This document shows positions 52,183-60,329 of a stretch of 64,000 nt of DNA, in pieces. Position numbers and translations under genes: made by a program. Location of the stretch: NCBI RefSeq assembly GCF_003391135.1, contig NZ_CP031455.1:3627001-3691000 (forward strand), read 5' to 3'. The notes under the pieces are model-generated. The model saw only the letters and a program-made list of their open reading frames with translations. It did not search any database and was not told the DNA's origin. The first letter of the stretch is position 1. Each line of letters begins with the position of its first letter. The DNA comes from Streptoverticillium olivoreticuli subsp. olivoreticuli. GTDB taxonomy: Bacteria; Actinomycetota; Actinomycetes; Streptomycetales; Streptomycetaceae.

Positions 52183-52210
52183 TTGACTTAAATATGTAAC
52201 TGTCTATAAA
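52183..52210 (+). promoter_or_regulatory. Repeat S4 inside a possible promoter
   Basis: AAATATGTAACTGTCTAT (52190-52207) fills the 16-base gap between TTGACT (52183-52188) and TATAAA (52205-52210). A transcript would start very near the GTG at 52221, so either this is a leaderless-type promoter or S4 acts as an operator. Confidence 0.45.
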
Positions 52211-52220
52211 AGAGGTTGAT

Positions 52221-52883
52221 GTGACACTGAATGCCGCTGATGCTGTTGCCGCGATCCGCGCCGAGTACGGGCCGGACGAACACCAGGCCGTCGAGGTCTA
52301 CGGAGACGTGATCGACGCCCTCGAGGAGGCCGGGTTCCCCGCCTACGTCGAGACGCGCGGTGGCCTCGCGGTCTGCGCGTTCACGCCGGACGGCTCGCTC
52401 CTGACGGTCGCGAGTGAGGATGCCCTGCCGTGGGACCGCGACAAGCTGGCCGGGTGGCACCTCGCCCACACGGCGGAAGACGAGCCGGGGACACCGTGGC
52501 GCTGCATCGTGCACGACGGCGCGGCAGCCGGCCACGACACCGGAGCCGGAGAGGGGTTCGAGGCGGTGGTCGCCGCCGCCGTCACCCATCTCAAGACCTG
52601 TCCCCGCCGGTCGGCAGAACCAGGGGTTCGCCTCCGCGAGCTCGCGGGCAGCAACGGGGCGTCGGCGCTCCTCGCCGAGAGCCGCCCGAAGCTCCCGTCC
52701 GGCGCTCCGGACCCGGCATCGACCCTCGCGCACGGCGTGCGCTGCACGGGCTGCAGCAGCCTCCAGGTCGCCCTCACGGCCCGCGGGTGGGCCAACTGCC
52801 GCACGTGCGGCCTGGGCCAGGAGGCCGGGGCCACGGTGCTCTGCCGCGACTGGTGCGAAGAGTGCGAGGCGGCGGCACTGTGA
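52221..52883 (+). CDS. Hypothetical protein with C-terminal Cys cluster
   Basis: 220 residues from GTG 52221 (AGAGG upstream). The acidic first half (AIRAEYGPDEHQAVEVYGDV) is followed by a C-terminal region with GVRCTGCSSLQVALTA, CRTCGLGQEAG and LCRDWCEECEAAAL, eight Cys in three CxxC-like pairs, a probable zinc ribbon (about 172-218). No family recognised. It overlaps the next gene by 4 bases (GTGA). Confidence 0.65.
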   Translation: MTLNAADAVAAIRAEYGPDEHQAVEVYGDVIDALEEAGFPAYVETRGGLAVCAFTPDGSLLTVASEDALPWDRDKLAGWHLAHTAEDEPGTPWRCIVHDGAAAGHDTGAGEGFEAVVAAAVTHLKTCPRRSAEPGVRLRELAGSNGASALLAESRPKLPSGAPDPASTLAHGVRCTGCSSLQVALTARGWANCRTCGLGQEAGATVLCRDWCEECEAAAL

Positions 52884-53395
52884 GGGACGACGACTTCATG
52901 ATGGCGGTGCGCGGCCTCTTTGACGACCCTGCCGCCCTGCTCGATGCACTTGACCGCGAAGGCGTGAAGGCGCTCGCGAGCTGGGGCGCGGAGCTGTTCG
53001 CTCAGCACGACGGCCTGTTGTCCTTCCGGAGGCTGGCCGACGAGCCGGACGCGGGGGCCGCCGCCCGGTGGACACCGACCCCGGGCGGCTTCAGGTACGA
53101 GGTCAGCGCCGCCCCGCGGCCGCGCACCCTCGAAGTGTCATGGGGCGAGGTATCCGTCTACCTGGCCGACCGTGCGACACCTGTGCGCTACGCGCGACTT
53201 TGCGCGACCGCCACGGCCGTGCGGGAGCACAGCCGCGCGTACGTTCCGTCGTTCGCGCCGTTCCGCACACCGGAGGTGTGGTCGGAGGTCTTCTGCCGCC
53301 CGTGGTCCAGGAGGGTCAGCGAACTTCAGCTCGCCGCCGCATGCGCCCGCGACGCGATCGTCCCCGCCGCCATCCCGCATCCCTCGCTCTTTTAA
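52880..53395 (+). CDS. Hypothetical protein
   Basis: 171 residues from GTG 52880. The first part is helical (MMAVRGLFDDPAALLDALDR), the rest mixed (GFRYEVSAAPRPRTLEVSWG, then beta-like segments). No family recognised. Coupled to the zinc-ribbon-like gene upstream and followed after 26 bases by the WhiB-like gene. Confidence 0.6.
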   Translation: MRDDDFMMAVRGLFDDPAALLDALDREGVKALASWGAELFAQHDGLLSFRRLADEPDAGAAARWTPTPGGFRYEVSAAPRPRTLEVSWGEVSVYLADRATPVRYARLCATATAVREHSRAYVPSFAPFRTPEVWSEVFCRPWSRRVSELQLAAACARDAIVPAAIPHPSLF

Positions 53396-53421
53396 CCGCC
53401 TGAACTGAGAAAGCCAGCATC

Positions 53422-53877
53422 GTGATCACCTCGACCGCATCCGCCTTGTGGACCGACAACGCCCCGTGTGCCGGTATCGCCGACTATGTGCCTGACGAAT
53501 CCCTTTTGCGAGGCTCGAAGGAAAAGCTTCTGGACTCCTGCGCACCGCTGATGCAGAAGTGCGCGGACGCCTGCCCCTACGTGAAGGAATGCTTCGAGCG
53601 CGTGCGGCCGAGGGAGAATTTTGATGGCGTGTGCGCAGGGCGCTTGTGGATCAACGGCAGACTGGTCGCGAAAGCCGATTCGGCCCCTGATGTGCCCAAG
53701 CTTCCGTCGCTGGCCGGAGTTTGCGGAGAGGTGACGGGTCGCCGCCGGCATGAGGAATTGAGCGAGCCGCTGTGCGGAAAGTGCCGGGACTCACAGATGC
53801 GCGCGAGTTCGCGGCAGGCGGGGCGCGCGAACATCCGAAAGCGGCCTGAGCGCGCGGATCAACTCGCCGCCGCCTGA
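53422..53877 (+). CDS. WhiB-like iron-sulfur regulator, phage-type
   Basis: 151 residues from GTG 53422. The WhiB domain (about 5-75) has four Cys: APCAG (16), DSCAPLM (40), then CPYVKEC (51-57), or an equivalent set. It is followed by FDGVCAGRLW, the G[VI]-type turn (normally GVWGG). The extra Cys-rich tail (LCGKCRDSQMRASSRQAGRA, about 118-137) and the basic end may bind DNA. Actinophage WhiB proteins are known to override host sporulation or septation regulators. Confidence 0.8.
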   Translation: MITSTASALWTDNAPCAGIADYVPDESLLRGSKEKLLDSCAPLMQKCADACPYVKECFERVRPRENFDGVCAGRLWINGRLVAKADSAPDVPKLPSLAGVCGEVTGRRRHEELSEPLCGKCRDSQMRASSRQAGRANIRKRPERADQLAAA

Positions 53878-53909
53878 CTCTTAACGACCACCTGACCTGC
53901 TGGAACGCT

Positions 53910-53938
53910 TTGACCCCCCACCCAAAAGGTACTAAAAT
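53910..53938 (+). promoter_or_regulatory. Early promoter P3
   Basis: -35 TTGACC (53910-53915), 17-base spacer, -10 TAAAAT (53933-53938), then ATTG. GGGTGG/CCACCC repeat at 53950-53978 follows. Confidence 0.7.
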
Positions 53939-54004
53939 ATTGCCATGAGGGGTGGGGTGCCAGCTCATACCGCCACCCAAAATCACAGCACCACGGAGGC
54001 ATCA

Positions 54005-54364
54005 ATGGACGAGCAGATCACCAAACAGTCGACCAGTTTCCTTCACTGGCTCCGGGATGGCGGCTTTTTTGCGGTGAACCAGTTCCCCGCCGGAACCCCG
54101 TGCGAGCACATTGCCGACTGGCGACGGAAAGTCGCCGCAAACGGGGGAGCAACTACGGAGGTACACGAACTCAATCCCATGACCCTCCAGACCCTGGAGA
54201 AGCATAAGGCCGCCTTCCGTCAGCGAATGAAGGACGCAAGAGCAGCAAAAGAGCTGAACACCCCGCAGGGGGCGGCAAAGTACACCATCCCCGCCCCCAG
54301 TGACGGCAGCGCACCTCCCACCGAAAGCGCAAAGGAGATCCCCCATGATCTGCAAAATGACTGA
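54005..54364 (+). CDS. Hypothetical phage early protein
   Basis: 119 residues from ATG 54005, the first gene after P3. Contains KQSTSFLHWLRDGGFFAVNQ and EHIADWRRKVAANGG; helical, basic in the middle. No family recognised. The next gene overlaps its end by 20 bases. Confidence 0.65.
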   Translation: MDEQITKQSTSFLHWLRDGGFFAVNQFPAGTPCEHIADWRRKVAANGGATTEVHELNPMTLQTLEKHKAAFRQRMKDARAAKELNTPQGAAKYTIPAPSDGSAPPTESAKEIPHDLQND

Positions 54365-54695
54365 AGGCGACATCTCTTGGATGGCAATGGCGTATGAAAT
54401 CCCCGAGCGCATCGCCGAACATGCAATCCTCATGCACGGCGAGGTCGAGCAGATCATCTGGCGCGCATACGCCGTCCGCCACGGCAAGGACGGGAACGAC
54501 GTACAGGCAATGGAGATGTGGCAACGCCACCTCGGCCCCCAGGATTTCCGGGACTTGGAAGAAATCGCCGTCGACATGGCGGCCAAGCTGTGCCTGGAGG
54601 GCTGCCGCCGCCCCGGCCACGGACAGCACAAGCGCCGCCAACCGCGCCGCCCCCGCGTGCTGACCACCGGCCGCCAGCGCGTCACCATCCACTAA
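54345..54695 (+). CDS. Hypothetical phage early protein
   Basis: 116 residues from ATG 54345 with AAGGAG upstream, inside the previous gene. Helical (EGDISWMAMAYEIPERIAEH, then GDDVQAMEM-like acidic region) with an Arg/Gly-rich tail (GCRRPGHGQHKRRQPRRPR). No family recognised. A GC-rich hairpin (about 54713-54735) follows. Confidence 0.6.
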   Translation: MICKMTEGDISWMAMAYEIPERIAEHAILMHGEVEQIIWRAYAVRHGKDGNDVQAMEMWQRHLGPQDFRDLEEIAVDMAAKLCLEGCRRPGHGQHKRRQPRRPRVLTTGRQRVTIH

Positions 54696-54749
54696 CCACC
54701 GCGCCCGTGGTCCGCCCCATCGGGGCGGGCCGGGAAGCCGCCTCTCAGC

Positions 54750-55100
54750 ATGAGGACCCCCGTGCCCACCCGCCACCTGTCAATCCCGGAGGTAACCGAC
54801 ATCGTCGACGACCTCGACCTCACCCCGCAGCAGATCCGGCAGACCGCCGCCTCTGTCCTGCACATCGTCCACCGCGCGTGGCGCCACCGCCCCCACGCCC
54901 AGCAGAACCGGTCCTTCGAGGAGTTCATCGACAGGGTCCCGAGGTGCCACTGGCTGCTGATGTTCGAGGCGTGCGCCCTCGGGCACCTCGGCCGCCGCCG
55001 CGAAGCCCGCGTCCTGGCGCAGGCCGCACGGATCCTCGAAGCCGACCGCGATGCCGGCGGCCGTCCTGACGAAAGCCTTTCCCTTGCCGCGGCGGCCTGA
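54750..55100 (+). CDS. Hypothetical small helical protein
   Basis: 116 residues from ATG 54750. An HTH-like start (RHLSIPEVTDIVDDLDLTPQ followed by QIRQTAASVLH) could bind DNA. The second half (CHWLLMFEACALGHLGRRRE) is helical. No family recognised. Confidence 0.55.
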   Translation: MRTPVPTRHLSIPEVTDIVDDLDLTPQQIRQTAASVLHIVHRAWRHRPHAQQNRSFEEFIDRVPRCHWLLMFEACALGHLGRRREARVLAQAARILEADRDAGGRPDESLSLAAAA

Positions 55101-55187
55101 CCCTGCGGGCACCCCGAGAACACCGCGCGGCCCGCCACCTTCGGGCGCCACACGAACAACATTCACTCCAACACACAGGGAGGACCC

Positions 55188-55817
55188 ATGGGTTCACCGA
55201 AGTACCCCCTCGGCAGTCGCGTCTACTTGCAGCAGGCCAACGGCCAGCCCGTTGCCGACGGCGACGGCATACCCGCGCGGTTCCGGATTAACGCGATCGA
55301 CAGAGTGCCGCGCAGCGGCATCTGGTACCGCCTGGCCAGCAAGAACCGGACGTTGCAGAAGGTGTTCGGCGGCTGGTACACATCCGACCGTCTCTCCCCG
55401 GCTACACCGGCGAGGTCCGCGAGCCCGAAGCTCGCCACGCAGGCGCCGCTGCGCGTCCGCCGCAGGGCTGGCCTGCTTGTCTCGGTGGATGGCGCCGTGG
55501 AGGATCTACCCATGCCGCACACCTACGTTGGCCAGCAGCGGCTCTTCTACAAGATCACAGGCACGATGGTCCGCTCCCCTATGCCTGCCGGCGACCGGGC
55601 CTTCTGTGTGCCCGGGAGGAATACGGGGCTTCTGTCGTTCAACCCGGTCGCCACGCGAGCGTTGGCCGCACTCGGGGGCAGCCCCACCCACCGGGTCTAC
55701 GGCGGTGCCATTTTCGTCGGCCTGCTCTGCCGGGGCGACGCCTGGGGCGAGCTTCCAGGTGACATCGCAGCGATCATCCGCGCCCAGGCCGCGGGTCAGC
55801 AGGGGTGTCTCCGCTGA
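55188..55817 (+). CDS. Hypothetical phage early protein
   Basis: 209 residues from ATG 55188 (AGGGAGGA upstream). Beta-rich first half (GSRVYLQQANGQPVADGDGI; SGIWYRLASKNRTLQ) with a basic patch (LRVRRRAGLLVSVDG, about 86-100). No family recognised. Last gene of the P3 unit; the next 120 bases hold P4. Confidence 0.6.
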   Translation: MGSPKYPLGSRVYLQQANGQPVADGDGIPARFRINAIDRVPRSGIWYRLASKNRTLQKVFGGWYTSDRLSPATPARSASPKLATQAPLRVRRRAGLLVSVDGAVEDLPMPHTYVGQQRLFYKITGTMVRSPMPAGDRAFCVPGRNTGLLSFNPVATRALAALGGSPTHRVYGGAIFVGLLCRGDAWGELPGDIAAIIRAQAAGQQGCLR

Positions 55818-55938
55818 CGAGGGCCGCGCCTCCGTGCGGTCGGCGCGGGCAGGGAGCCGCGGTTCGGCGCGCCTACAGTCGGCGGTCCGCGTCACTTCGG
55901 GATTGACCGAAACACCCTTCTGACCTGCGATGACGGAG

Positions 55939-55966
55939 TTGACGCCCCCCTGAAAGGTACTAGAAT
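55939..55966 (+). promoter_or_regulatory. Early promoter P4
   Basis: -35 TTGACG (55939-55944), 16-base spacer, -10 TAGAAT (55961-55966), then ATTG. TGAGGG-AAAG-CCCTCA hairpin at 55979-55994 follows. Confidence 0.78.
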
Positions 55967-56013
55967 ATTGTTATGAGTTGAGGGAAAGCCCTCACCGAAG
56001 AAAGGACCTCCTG

Positions 56014-56328
56014 ATGAATCGCGACCAGGATCTCAACCGCCGCCGCTGGAAGATCAGTTACAGCTACGACTGCACCTGTGACCCGCGCTGTTGGTACGAA
56101 AAGGACGGCCGTCACTCGCAGACGACGTTCCTCAACAACGGCGAGCAGGCGCAGGGCGCGGAAGCCGCAGCCGAGATCACGGCGCGCGCCTTCAAGCACG
56201 TCAACATCGCGGACGCCAAGGTCTGGCAGGAGTCGCCCGAAGAGCGCGACACCCGCATGAAGTCGATGCGGAAGGCCGAGGCCGACGAACGGCGCGGCAT
56301 CCACTGGAACATGGGCGGCGCGAACTAG
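56014..56328 (+). CDS. Hypothetical phage early protein
   Basis: 104 residues from ATG 56014 after AAAGGA. Carries YDCTCDPRCWYEKDGR (three Cys in the first 30 residues) and a charged C-terminus (ESPEERDTRMKSMRKAEADE). First gene of the P4 unit. No family recognised. Confidence 0.65.
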   Translation: MNRDQDLNRRRWKISYSYDCTCDPRCWYEKDGRHSQTTFLNNGEQAQGAEAAAEITARAFKHVNIADAKVWQESPEERDTRMKSMRKAEADERRGIHWNMGGAN

Positions 56329-56339
56329 CCGCCCCCTCC

Positions 56340-56378
56340 GGGGCCCGGCCCGGTCCGGTCACCGCCGGGCCGGGCCCC
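56340..56378 (+). terminator. Strong GC hairpin
   Basis: Perfect 14-bp stem GGGGCCCGGCCCGG / CCGGGCCGGGCCCC with an 11-base loop, just after the 104-residue gene. Confidence 0.7.
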
Positions 56379-56444
56379 GCCCCACGCCGCCCCGGCCCGG
56401 CCACGGCCCCCTCCCTTATCCCTTTCACCGAACGGAGCTTCACC

Positions 56445-56897
56445 ATGCCCTCGTACAAGCCGCTCGACCGCGTCAGCGCCCTGTACAGGTCGACTACCCA
56501 CGGCACAGCCCTGGCTCTGGGCCAGCGCGTCGAGAAGGTCGAACCGCACGAGCGCCACGGCCAGCGCGTGTGGGTCTCGATGCCCGACGACGCCGCCGAG
56601 CCCCTGGCCGACTACTACGCCGACTCCGACCGCATCGAGCACATGGAGGCCGACCCGATCGGCCAGCAGTCCGCCGGCCACCTCTACATCAACCTCGTGT
56701 GGTTCTTGAAGGTCGCCGCGAACGACTCCACGAGCCCGCGCCTCGTCAACGGCCAGCGCGTCGAGGTCCCGTACACGAGCCGGGAACGAGCCGACGCCGC
56801 TGCCCGCGCCGCCCTCTACATCAGCGCGCTGCGCCACGCCAACCCGCGCCTCTTCTCCCGCTGGGAGGCCAGCGAAATCGAAACCGCGCGCCCCTGA
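56445..56897 (+). CDS. Hypothetical phage early protein
   Basis: 150 residues from ATG 56445. Begins PSYKPLDRVSALYRSTTHGT, with a middle segment HLYINLVWFLKVAANDSTSP and a helical end (ADAAARAALYISALRHANPR). No family recognised. Confidence 0.6.
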   Translation: MPSYKPLDRVSALYRSTTHGTALALGQRVEKVEPHERHGQRVWVSMPDDAAEPLADYYADSDRIEHMEADPIGQQSAGHLYINLVWFLKVAANDSTSPRLVNGQRVEVPYTSRERADAAARAALYISALRHANPRLFSRWEASEIETARP

Positions 56898-56907
56898 AGC
56901 ATCCTCT

Positions 56908-56933
56908 CGCCCCGCCGTCTCGGCGGCGGGGCG
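56908..56933 (+). terminator. Hairpin between early genes
   Basis: CGCCCCGCC (56908-56916) pairs with GGCGGGGCG (56925-56933), 8-base loop. Confidence 0.55.
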
Positions 56934-56953
56934 CCACCGGAAGGCCCCACCTC

Positions 56954-57523
56954 GTGTTCGACTCCATCCACTCCGTGCTCGACTCCCACTGGCGCGTCAC
57001 CCTCCAGTACGGCAACCGCATCTGGACGTACTCGTTCCCCCTGTCCCTCGTGACCTTCCGCTGGTCCGACGCTGAACTGCGGGCACGCATGCTGCTCAGC
57101 AGCAGCACGCCGGAGCTCTCCTCGCTGCCCCGGGAAGCGGTGCGCTGCCTGAGCGTCCGGTACGAGAGGGACGTGTACTGCCGCGAGCGGGCCACCGCCT
57201 GGGTCGCGCTCAACGAATGCGGCGCCATACGCGACCAGTACACCCGGCATCTCCTGGACCTCGGGGACACACCGCGCGACGACGCCTGGCGCAGCGAGCT
57301 CCGAGACGTCCACCAGTCCTACCGCGCCCGCGTCATCGGCCACGGCCGCACCCGCGAAGAGATCCTCACAGACCTTGACGGCTCCCCGGTCGGCCTGGAC
57401 CTGCGCCTCTACACGTCCGACGGCGTCGTCTGCTGGAACGACGTGTTCGCCGACATCGCGAAGGCGGCGATGAGCGAGTGGCGGTTCACGCCGTACGGCG
57501 TGCTGTGGATCGATAACGGCTGA
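56954..57523 (+). CDS. Hypothetical phage early protein
   Basis: 189 residues from GTG 56954. Begins FDSIHSVLDSHWRVTLQYGN with beta-like LQYGNRIWTYSFPLSLV, then a helical middle (AVRCLSVRYERDVYCRERAT) and a C-terminal FADIAKAAMSEWRFTPYGVL. No family recognised. Confidence 0.6.
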   Translation: MFDSIHSVLDSHWRVTLQYGNRIWTYSFPLSLVTFRWSDAELRARMLLSSSTPELSSLPREAVRCLSVRYERDVYCRERATAWVALNECGAIRDQYTRHLLDLGDTPRDDAWRSELRDVHQSYRARVIGHGRTREEILTDLDGSPVGLDLRLYTSDGVVCWNDVFADIAKAAMSEWRFTPYGVLWIDNG

Positions 57524-57531
57524 CCGGAACG

Positions 57532-57882
57532 ATGCGCACCTCCCCTCACCCCGACGAGCGGCCGGAGGACTCCCCGGCCGCCCCCGACGCACCGTTCGGA
57601 TACGGGCGCTCCGAGTACTCCGGGCCCATCGTGCACATCCTCGCCGAGGACTGGCGGCACTCCCGGTGGCCCGGCAAACCCGACTCCCTATGGACCGAAC
57701 ACCGCGAGCCCGAGCACGTCATGTCCGCATGGGCCCTGTGCGGGCGCGCCGTGCAGTGGAAGGCCGAGCCGCCCTCGGCCTCTCGCCTGATGTGCCGCAT
57801 CTGCCTCATGCCCGCCGACCAGCGCGCCCTGCAGCACACCCGCCTCCGCCCCGTTCTTGTTTCAGACGAAAGCCTCCGATGA
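57532..57882 (+). CDS. Hypothetical zinc-finger-like protein
   Basis: 116 residues from ATG 57532. A possible zinc site is formed by ALCGRAV (about 69) and LMCRICLMP (about 86-92). Found directly before, and overlapping by 4 bases, the cytosine methyltransferase; a shared role is possible but not shown. No family recognised. Confidence 0.55.
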   Translation: MRTSPHPDERPEDSPAAPDAPFGYGRSEYSGPIVHILAEDWRHSRWPGKPDSLWTEHREPEHVMSAWALCGRAVQWKAEPPSASRLMCRICLMPADQRALQHTRLRPVLVSDESLR

Positions 57883-59111
57883 CCACCGCGACAGACACTC
57901 TGATCCCTTCCAACCACCTGTTCAGCGGCGGATGCGGCGACATGGTCGGCTTCGCCAACGCGGGCTTCGGGCCTCGGTTCGCCGCCAACCACGCCCCGCC
58001 AGCCATCGCGACGGCAAAGGCGAACTTCCCCGGTATCCGGACCCGCCTGGAGAACATCAACGGTCTGGACATGCGGCGCCTGCCTCGCGCCCGAGTGCTC
58101 GTGGGCTCGCCGATATGTACCGAAAGTAGTCCCAGTGGCGGGCGTGCGACCCCGAAGTCCCAGTTGTCCTTGGACGATGCCGTCGACGACAGTGAGACTG
58201 ACGAGGACCCGGAGGAGGACGAGAAGTCGACGCCCGCAGCCTGGTCCCGTACCCGGGCCACAGCCTGGGACCTCCTGCGCGCCGCCGAGGTCGCAATGGT
58301 CGCCGGCCACCCATACGACGTGATCGCTGGCGAGAACGTACCAGGCTTCCGTACCCGATGGCTGCTGTTCGACGCTTGGGTTAGGGGGTTCGGCGACCTC
58401 ACGTACATGCCGTTCCTCGCCTCCGCCGACGCCGCACACCTGGACGCCGGAGACCTCGGCCAGGCCCCGCAGCACCGCAACCGCCTGCTGTTCGCCTTCG
58501 TCCGCAAGGGCCTCCCGGCCCCGGACCTTCGCCCCCGCCCGCTGTCCACCTGCTCGCACTGCGGCCCCGTGCGCGGCGTCCAGCGGTGGGAGACGCAAAG
58601 TCGACGCCGCGTCGGTACCTATGGCACCTCGTACATCTACGTGTGCCCGAACCGACGTTGCGGGCACCGTGAGGTCAAGCCGGTCCTCCGCCCGATCCGG
58701 GACAGCATCGACTGGAGCCTTCCGGCCCGCAGGATCAGCGCGGGCAAGCCTGGCAAAACGTTCCGCCCGTACGCCCCGGAGACCGTCCGCAAGGTCGACC
58801 TCGGCCGGGCCCGTTTCGGCGGCGAGCCGTTCATCGCGATCCTGCGCAACCACTGCGTCGCCCAGTCCCTGGATCAGCCGATCGGCACTGTCACGGCCGC
58901 GGGCACCCACCACATGCTGGTGATCCCCGGGGACTCGCTCGGCGACTGCCGGGTGCGCATGCTCAGCGTGCGGGAGCGGGCCCGCGCCCAGACCTTCCCG
59001 GACAGCCACTACCTCCAGGGCAACGCGACCGAACAGACCCGCCTCGTCGGGAACGCCGTGCCCCCGGCCGTCGGCAGCTGGCTCGCCCAGCGGATCGCCG
59101 CAGTCCTGTAA
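57879..59111 (+). CDS. DNA cytosine-5 methyltransferase with unusual motif IV and zinc-ribbon insert
   Basis: 410 residues. C5-MTase motifs in order: I (NHLFSGGCGDMVGFANAG, 12-29), IV with catalytic Cys80 (GSPICTESSPSGG, where the usual Pro-Pro-Cys is Pro-Ile-Cys), VI (GENV, 151-154), VIII (QHRNRLLFAF), IX/X (RERARAQTFPDSHYLQG then GNAVPPAVGSW). After motif IV is a very acidic insert (about 98-118). A CSHCG...CPNRRCGH zinc ribbon (about 228-268) sits in the target-recognition region. No paired restriction gene is visible, so this may be an orphan self-protection enzyme. Confidence 0.87.
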   Translation: MTTATDTLIPSNHLFSGGCGDMVGFANAGFGPRFAANHAPPAIATAKANFPGIRTRLENINGLDMRRLPRARVLVGSPICTESSPSGGRATPKSQLSLDDAVDDSETDEDPEEDEKSTPAAWSRTRATAWDLLRAAEVAMVAGHPYDVIAGENVPGFRTRWLLFDAWVRGFGDLTYMPFLASADAAHLDAGDLGQAPQHRNRLLFAFVRKGLPAPDLRPRPLSTCSHCGPVRGVQRWETQSRRRVGTYGTSYIYVCPNRRCGHREVKPVLRPIRDSIDWSLPARRISAGKPGKTFRPYAPETVRKVDLGRARFGGEPFIAILRNHCVAQSLDQPIGTVTAAGTHHMLVIPGDSLGDCRVRMLSVRERARAQTFPDSHYLQGNATEQTRLVGNAVPPAVGSWLAQRIAAVL

Positions 59112-59157
59112 CCCCGCCGGCCAGAAGACGGCCGCCCCTCTCCTTGGAGAACCTTCG

Positions 59158-60114
59158 ATGACATCACTTCCCCCAAACACGCCCAAGCCCGAGGATGCCG
59201 CGCTGCGCGTGGCCACCGAAGTCGCGACGCTGCGTGTTCGCAAGCAGCTGCCCATGGCTGCTCTACTCCTCGGCGACGGCCAGCACTTCGTCCAGTCCGA
59301 GTGGTCCAACTACAACGAGCCTGAGCCCCCTTTGCGGGTGTGGCCCCGACGCGATGCCCTGCTGGAGGTGGCGACGGTCCTTGCCCACGGCCAGCCCGTG
59401 GAGAAGTGCGGCCCGCTCGTGATCTACCGAGGCGGCCCGGCCTGGGCGCCGCGCAGGATCGAGTGGGCCCCGAAGTCCCCCAGCCCGACGGTGGGCTACT
59501 TCCCCCGCCAGGGCAGCCTCGGACCGATCACTCGTGCCGCGCTGCGCGCGCTCCTTGATGCCGGGCTCACCCCTGCACAGTGGGGTGTGCAACTGGGGCC
59601 GGACATGTACGCGGTGGAGCAGCACGGCTTCGCGGTCGGCGGGGAGTCGACGCACCGGTGGGGCAGCATCGACATCGACTTCATCGGGCTGGCCATGGCC
59701 GAGCAGCACGCCCTGATACCGGGGGTGCTCACGGCCGCCGGCTGGTCGGTCATGACCGACGGCCCGGACAACCGTGGCGCGTGGATAGCCGTTCCGCCCG
59801 GCCAGGAAGGCGTACCGGGGGTGGTGGTCCAGGCCCGCGCGGAGCTGCTGCACCGGGGCTTGTGGGAGCCGGTCGATCACCGCATGGGGTTCAAGGTGTC
59901 CGCGGGCAAGGAAGAGGACCAGGTCCTGGTCGAGGCCGCCTTCGCCGACGGGCGGGGACTGATCGACGACTGCACGTTCGACGAGTCCCAGGTGCGCCGG
60001 AACCACATCTCTGACCTGCTGCACCGCTACCAGGTGGCCCTGGGGTCCGCCGGCTGGACGGCGCTCGACGTCGGCTCCAGCCACGCGGTCTTCCGGGCGC
60101 CTCAGCTGGAGTGA
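59158..60114 (+). CDS. Hypothetical phage early protein
   Basis: 318 residues from ATG 59158, 46 bases after the methyltransferase, with CTTGGAGAA as ribosome site. The N-terminus is AALRVATEVATLRVRKQLPM; the middle VGYFPRQGSLGPITRAALRA and VEQHGFAVGGESTHRWGS are mixed alpha/beta. It is the last gene of the P4 unit. No family recognised. Confidence 0.6.
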   Translation: MTSLPPNTPKPEDAALRVATEVATLRVRKQLPMAALLLGDGQHFVQSEWSNYNEPEPPLRVWPRRDALLEVATVLAHGQPVEKCGPLVIYRGGPAWAPRRIEWAPKSPSPTVGYFPRQGSLGPITRAALRALLDAGLTPAQWGVQLGPDMYAVEQHGFAVGGESTHRWGSIDIDFIGLAMAEQHALIPGVLTAAGWSVMTDGPDNRGAWIAVPPGQEGVPGVVVQARAELLHRGLWEPVDHRMGFKVSAGKEEDQVLVEAAFADGRGLIDDCTFDESQVRRNHISDLLHRYQVALGSAGWTALDVGSSHAVFRAPQLE

Positions 60115-60242
60115 GTCCGCGCCCCAGGGCGCTCTTCGGGTACGGCGAGAGGCGCCGCCGGACTTAATCCTCGGCCGAGGCCGCCGACGTTCGCAACGAC
60201 CCAAGGCTTATGACCACGGGGGGTGTTGACGATTACGCAGAG

Positions 60243-60270
60243 TTGACACCCCCCATAAAGGTACTAGAAT
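60243..60270 (+). promoter_or_regulatory. Early promoter P5
   Basis: The best member: -35 TTGACA (60243-60248), 16-base spacer, -10 TAGAAT (60265-60270), then ATTG. GAGGGG-AG-CCCCTC inverted repeat at 60283-60296 follows. No gene is seen in 60115-60329. Confidence 0.8.
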
Positions 60271-60329
60271 ATTGGTAACGGAGAGGGGAGCCCCTCACCT
60301 GCAAACCCTGATCGAAAAGAGCACCCGCC

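Noticed and set aside
57532..59111. A restriction-modification or BREX/DISARM-like defence system around the two methyltransferase genes
   Set aside because: No restriction nuclease, helicase or phosphatase partner is visible; the neighbours are small phage orphans.
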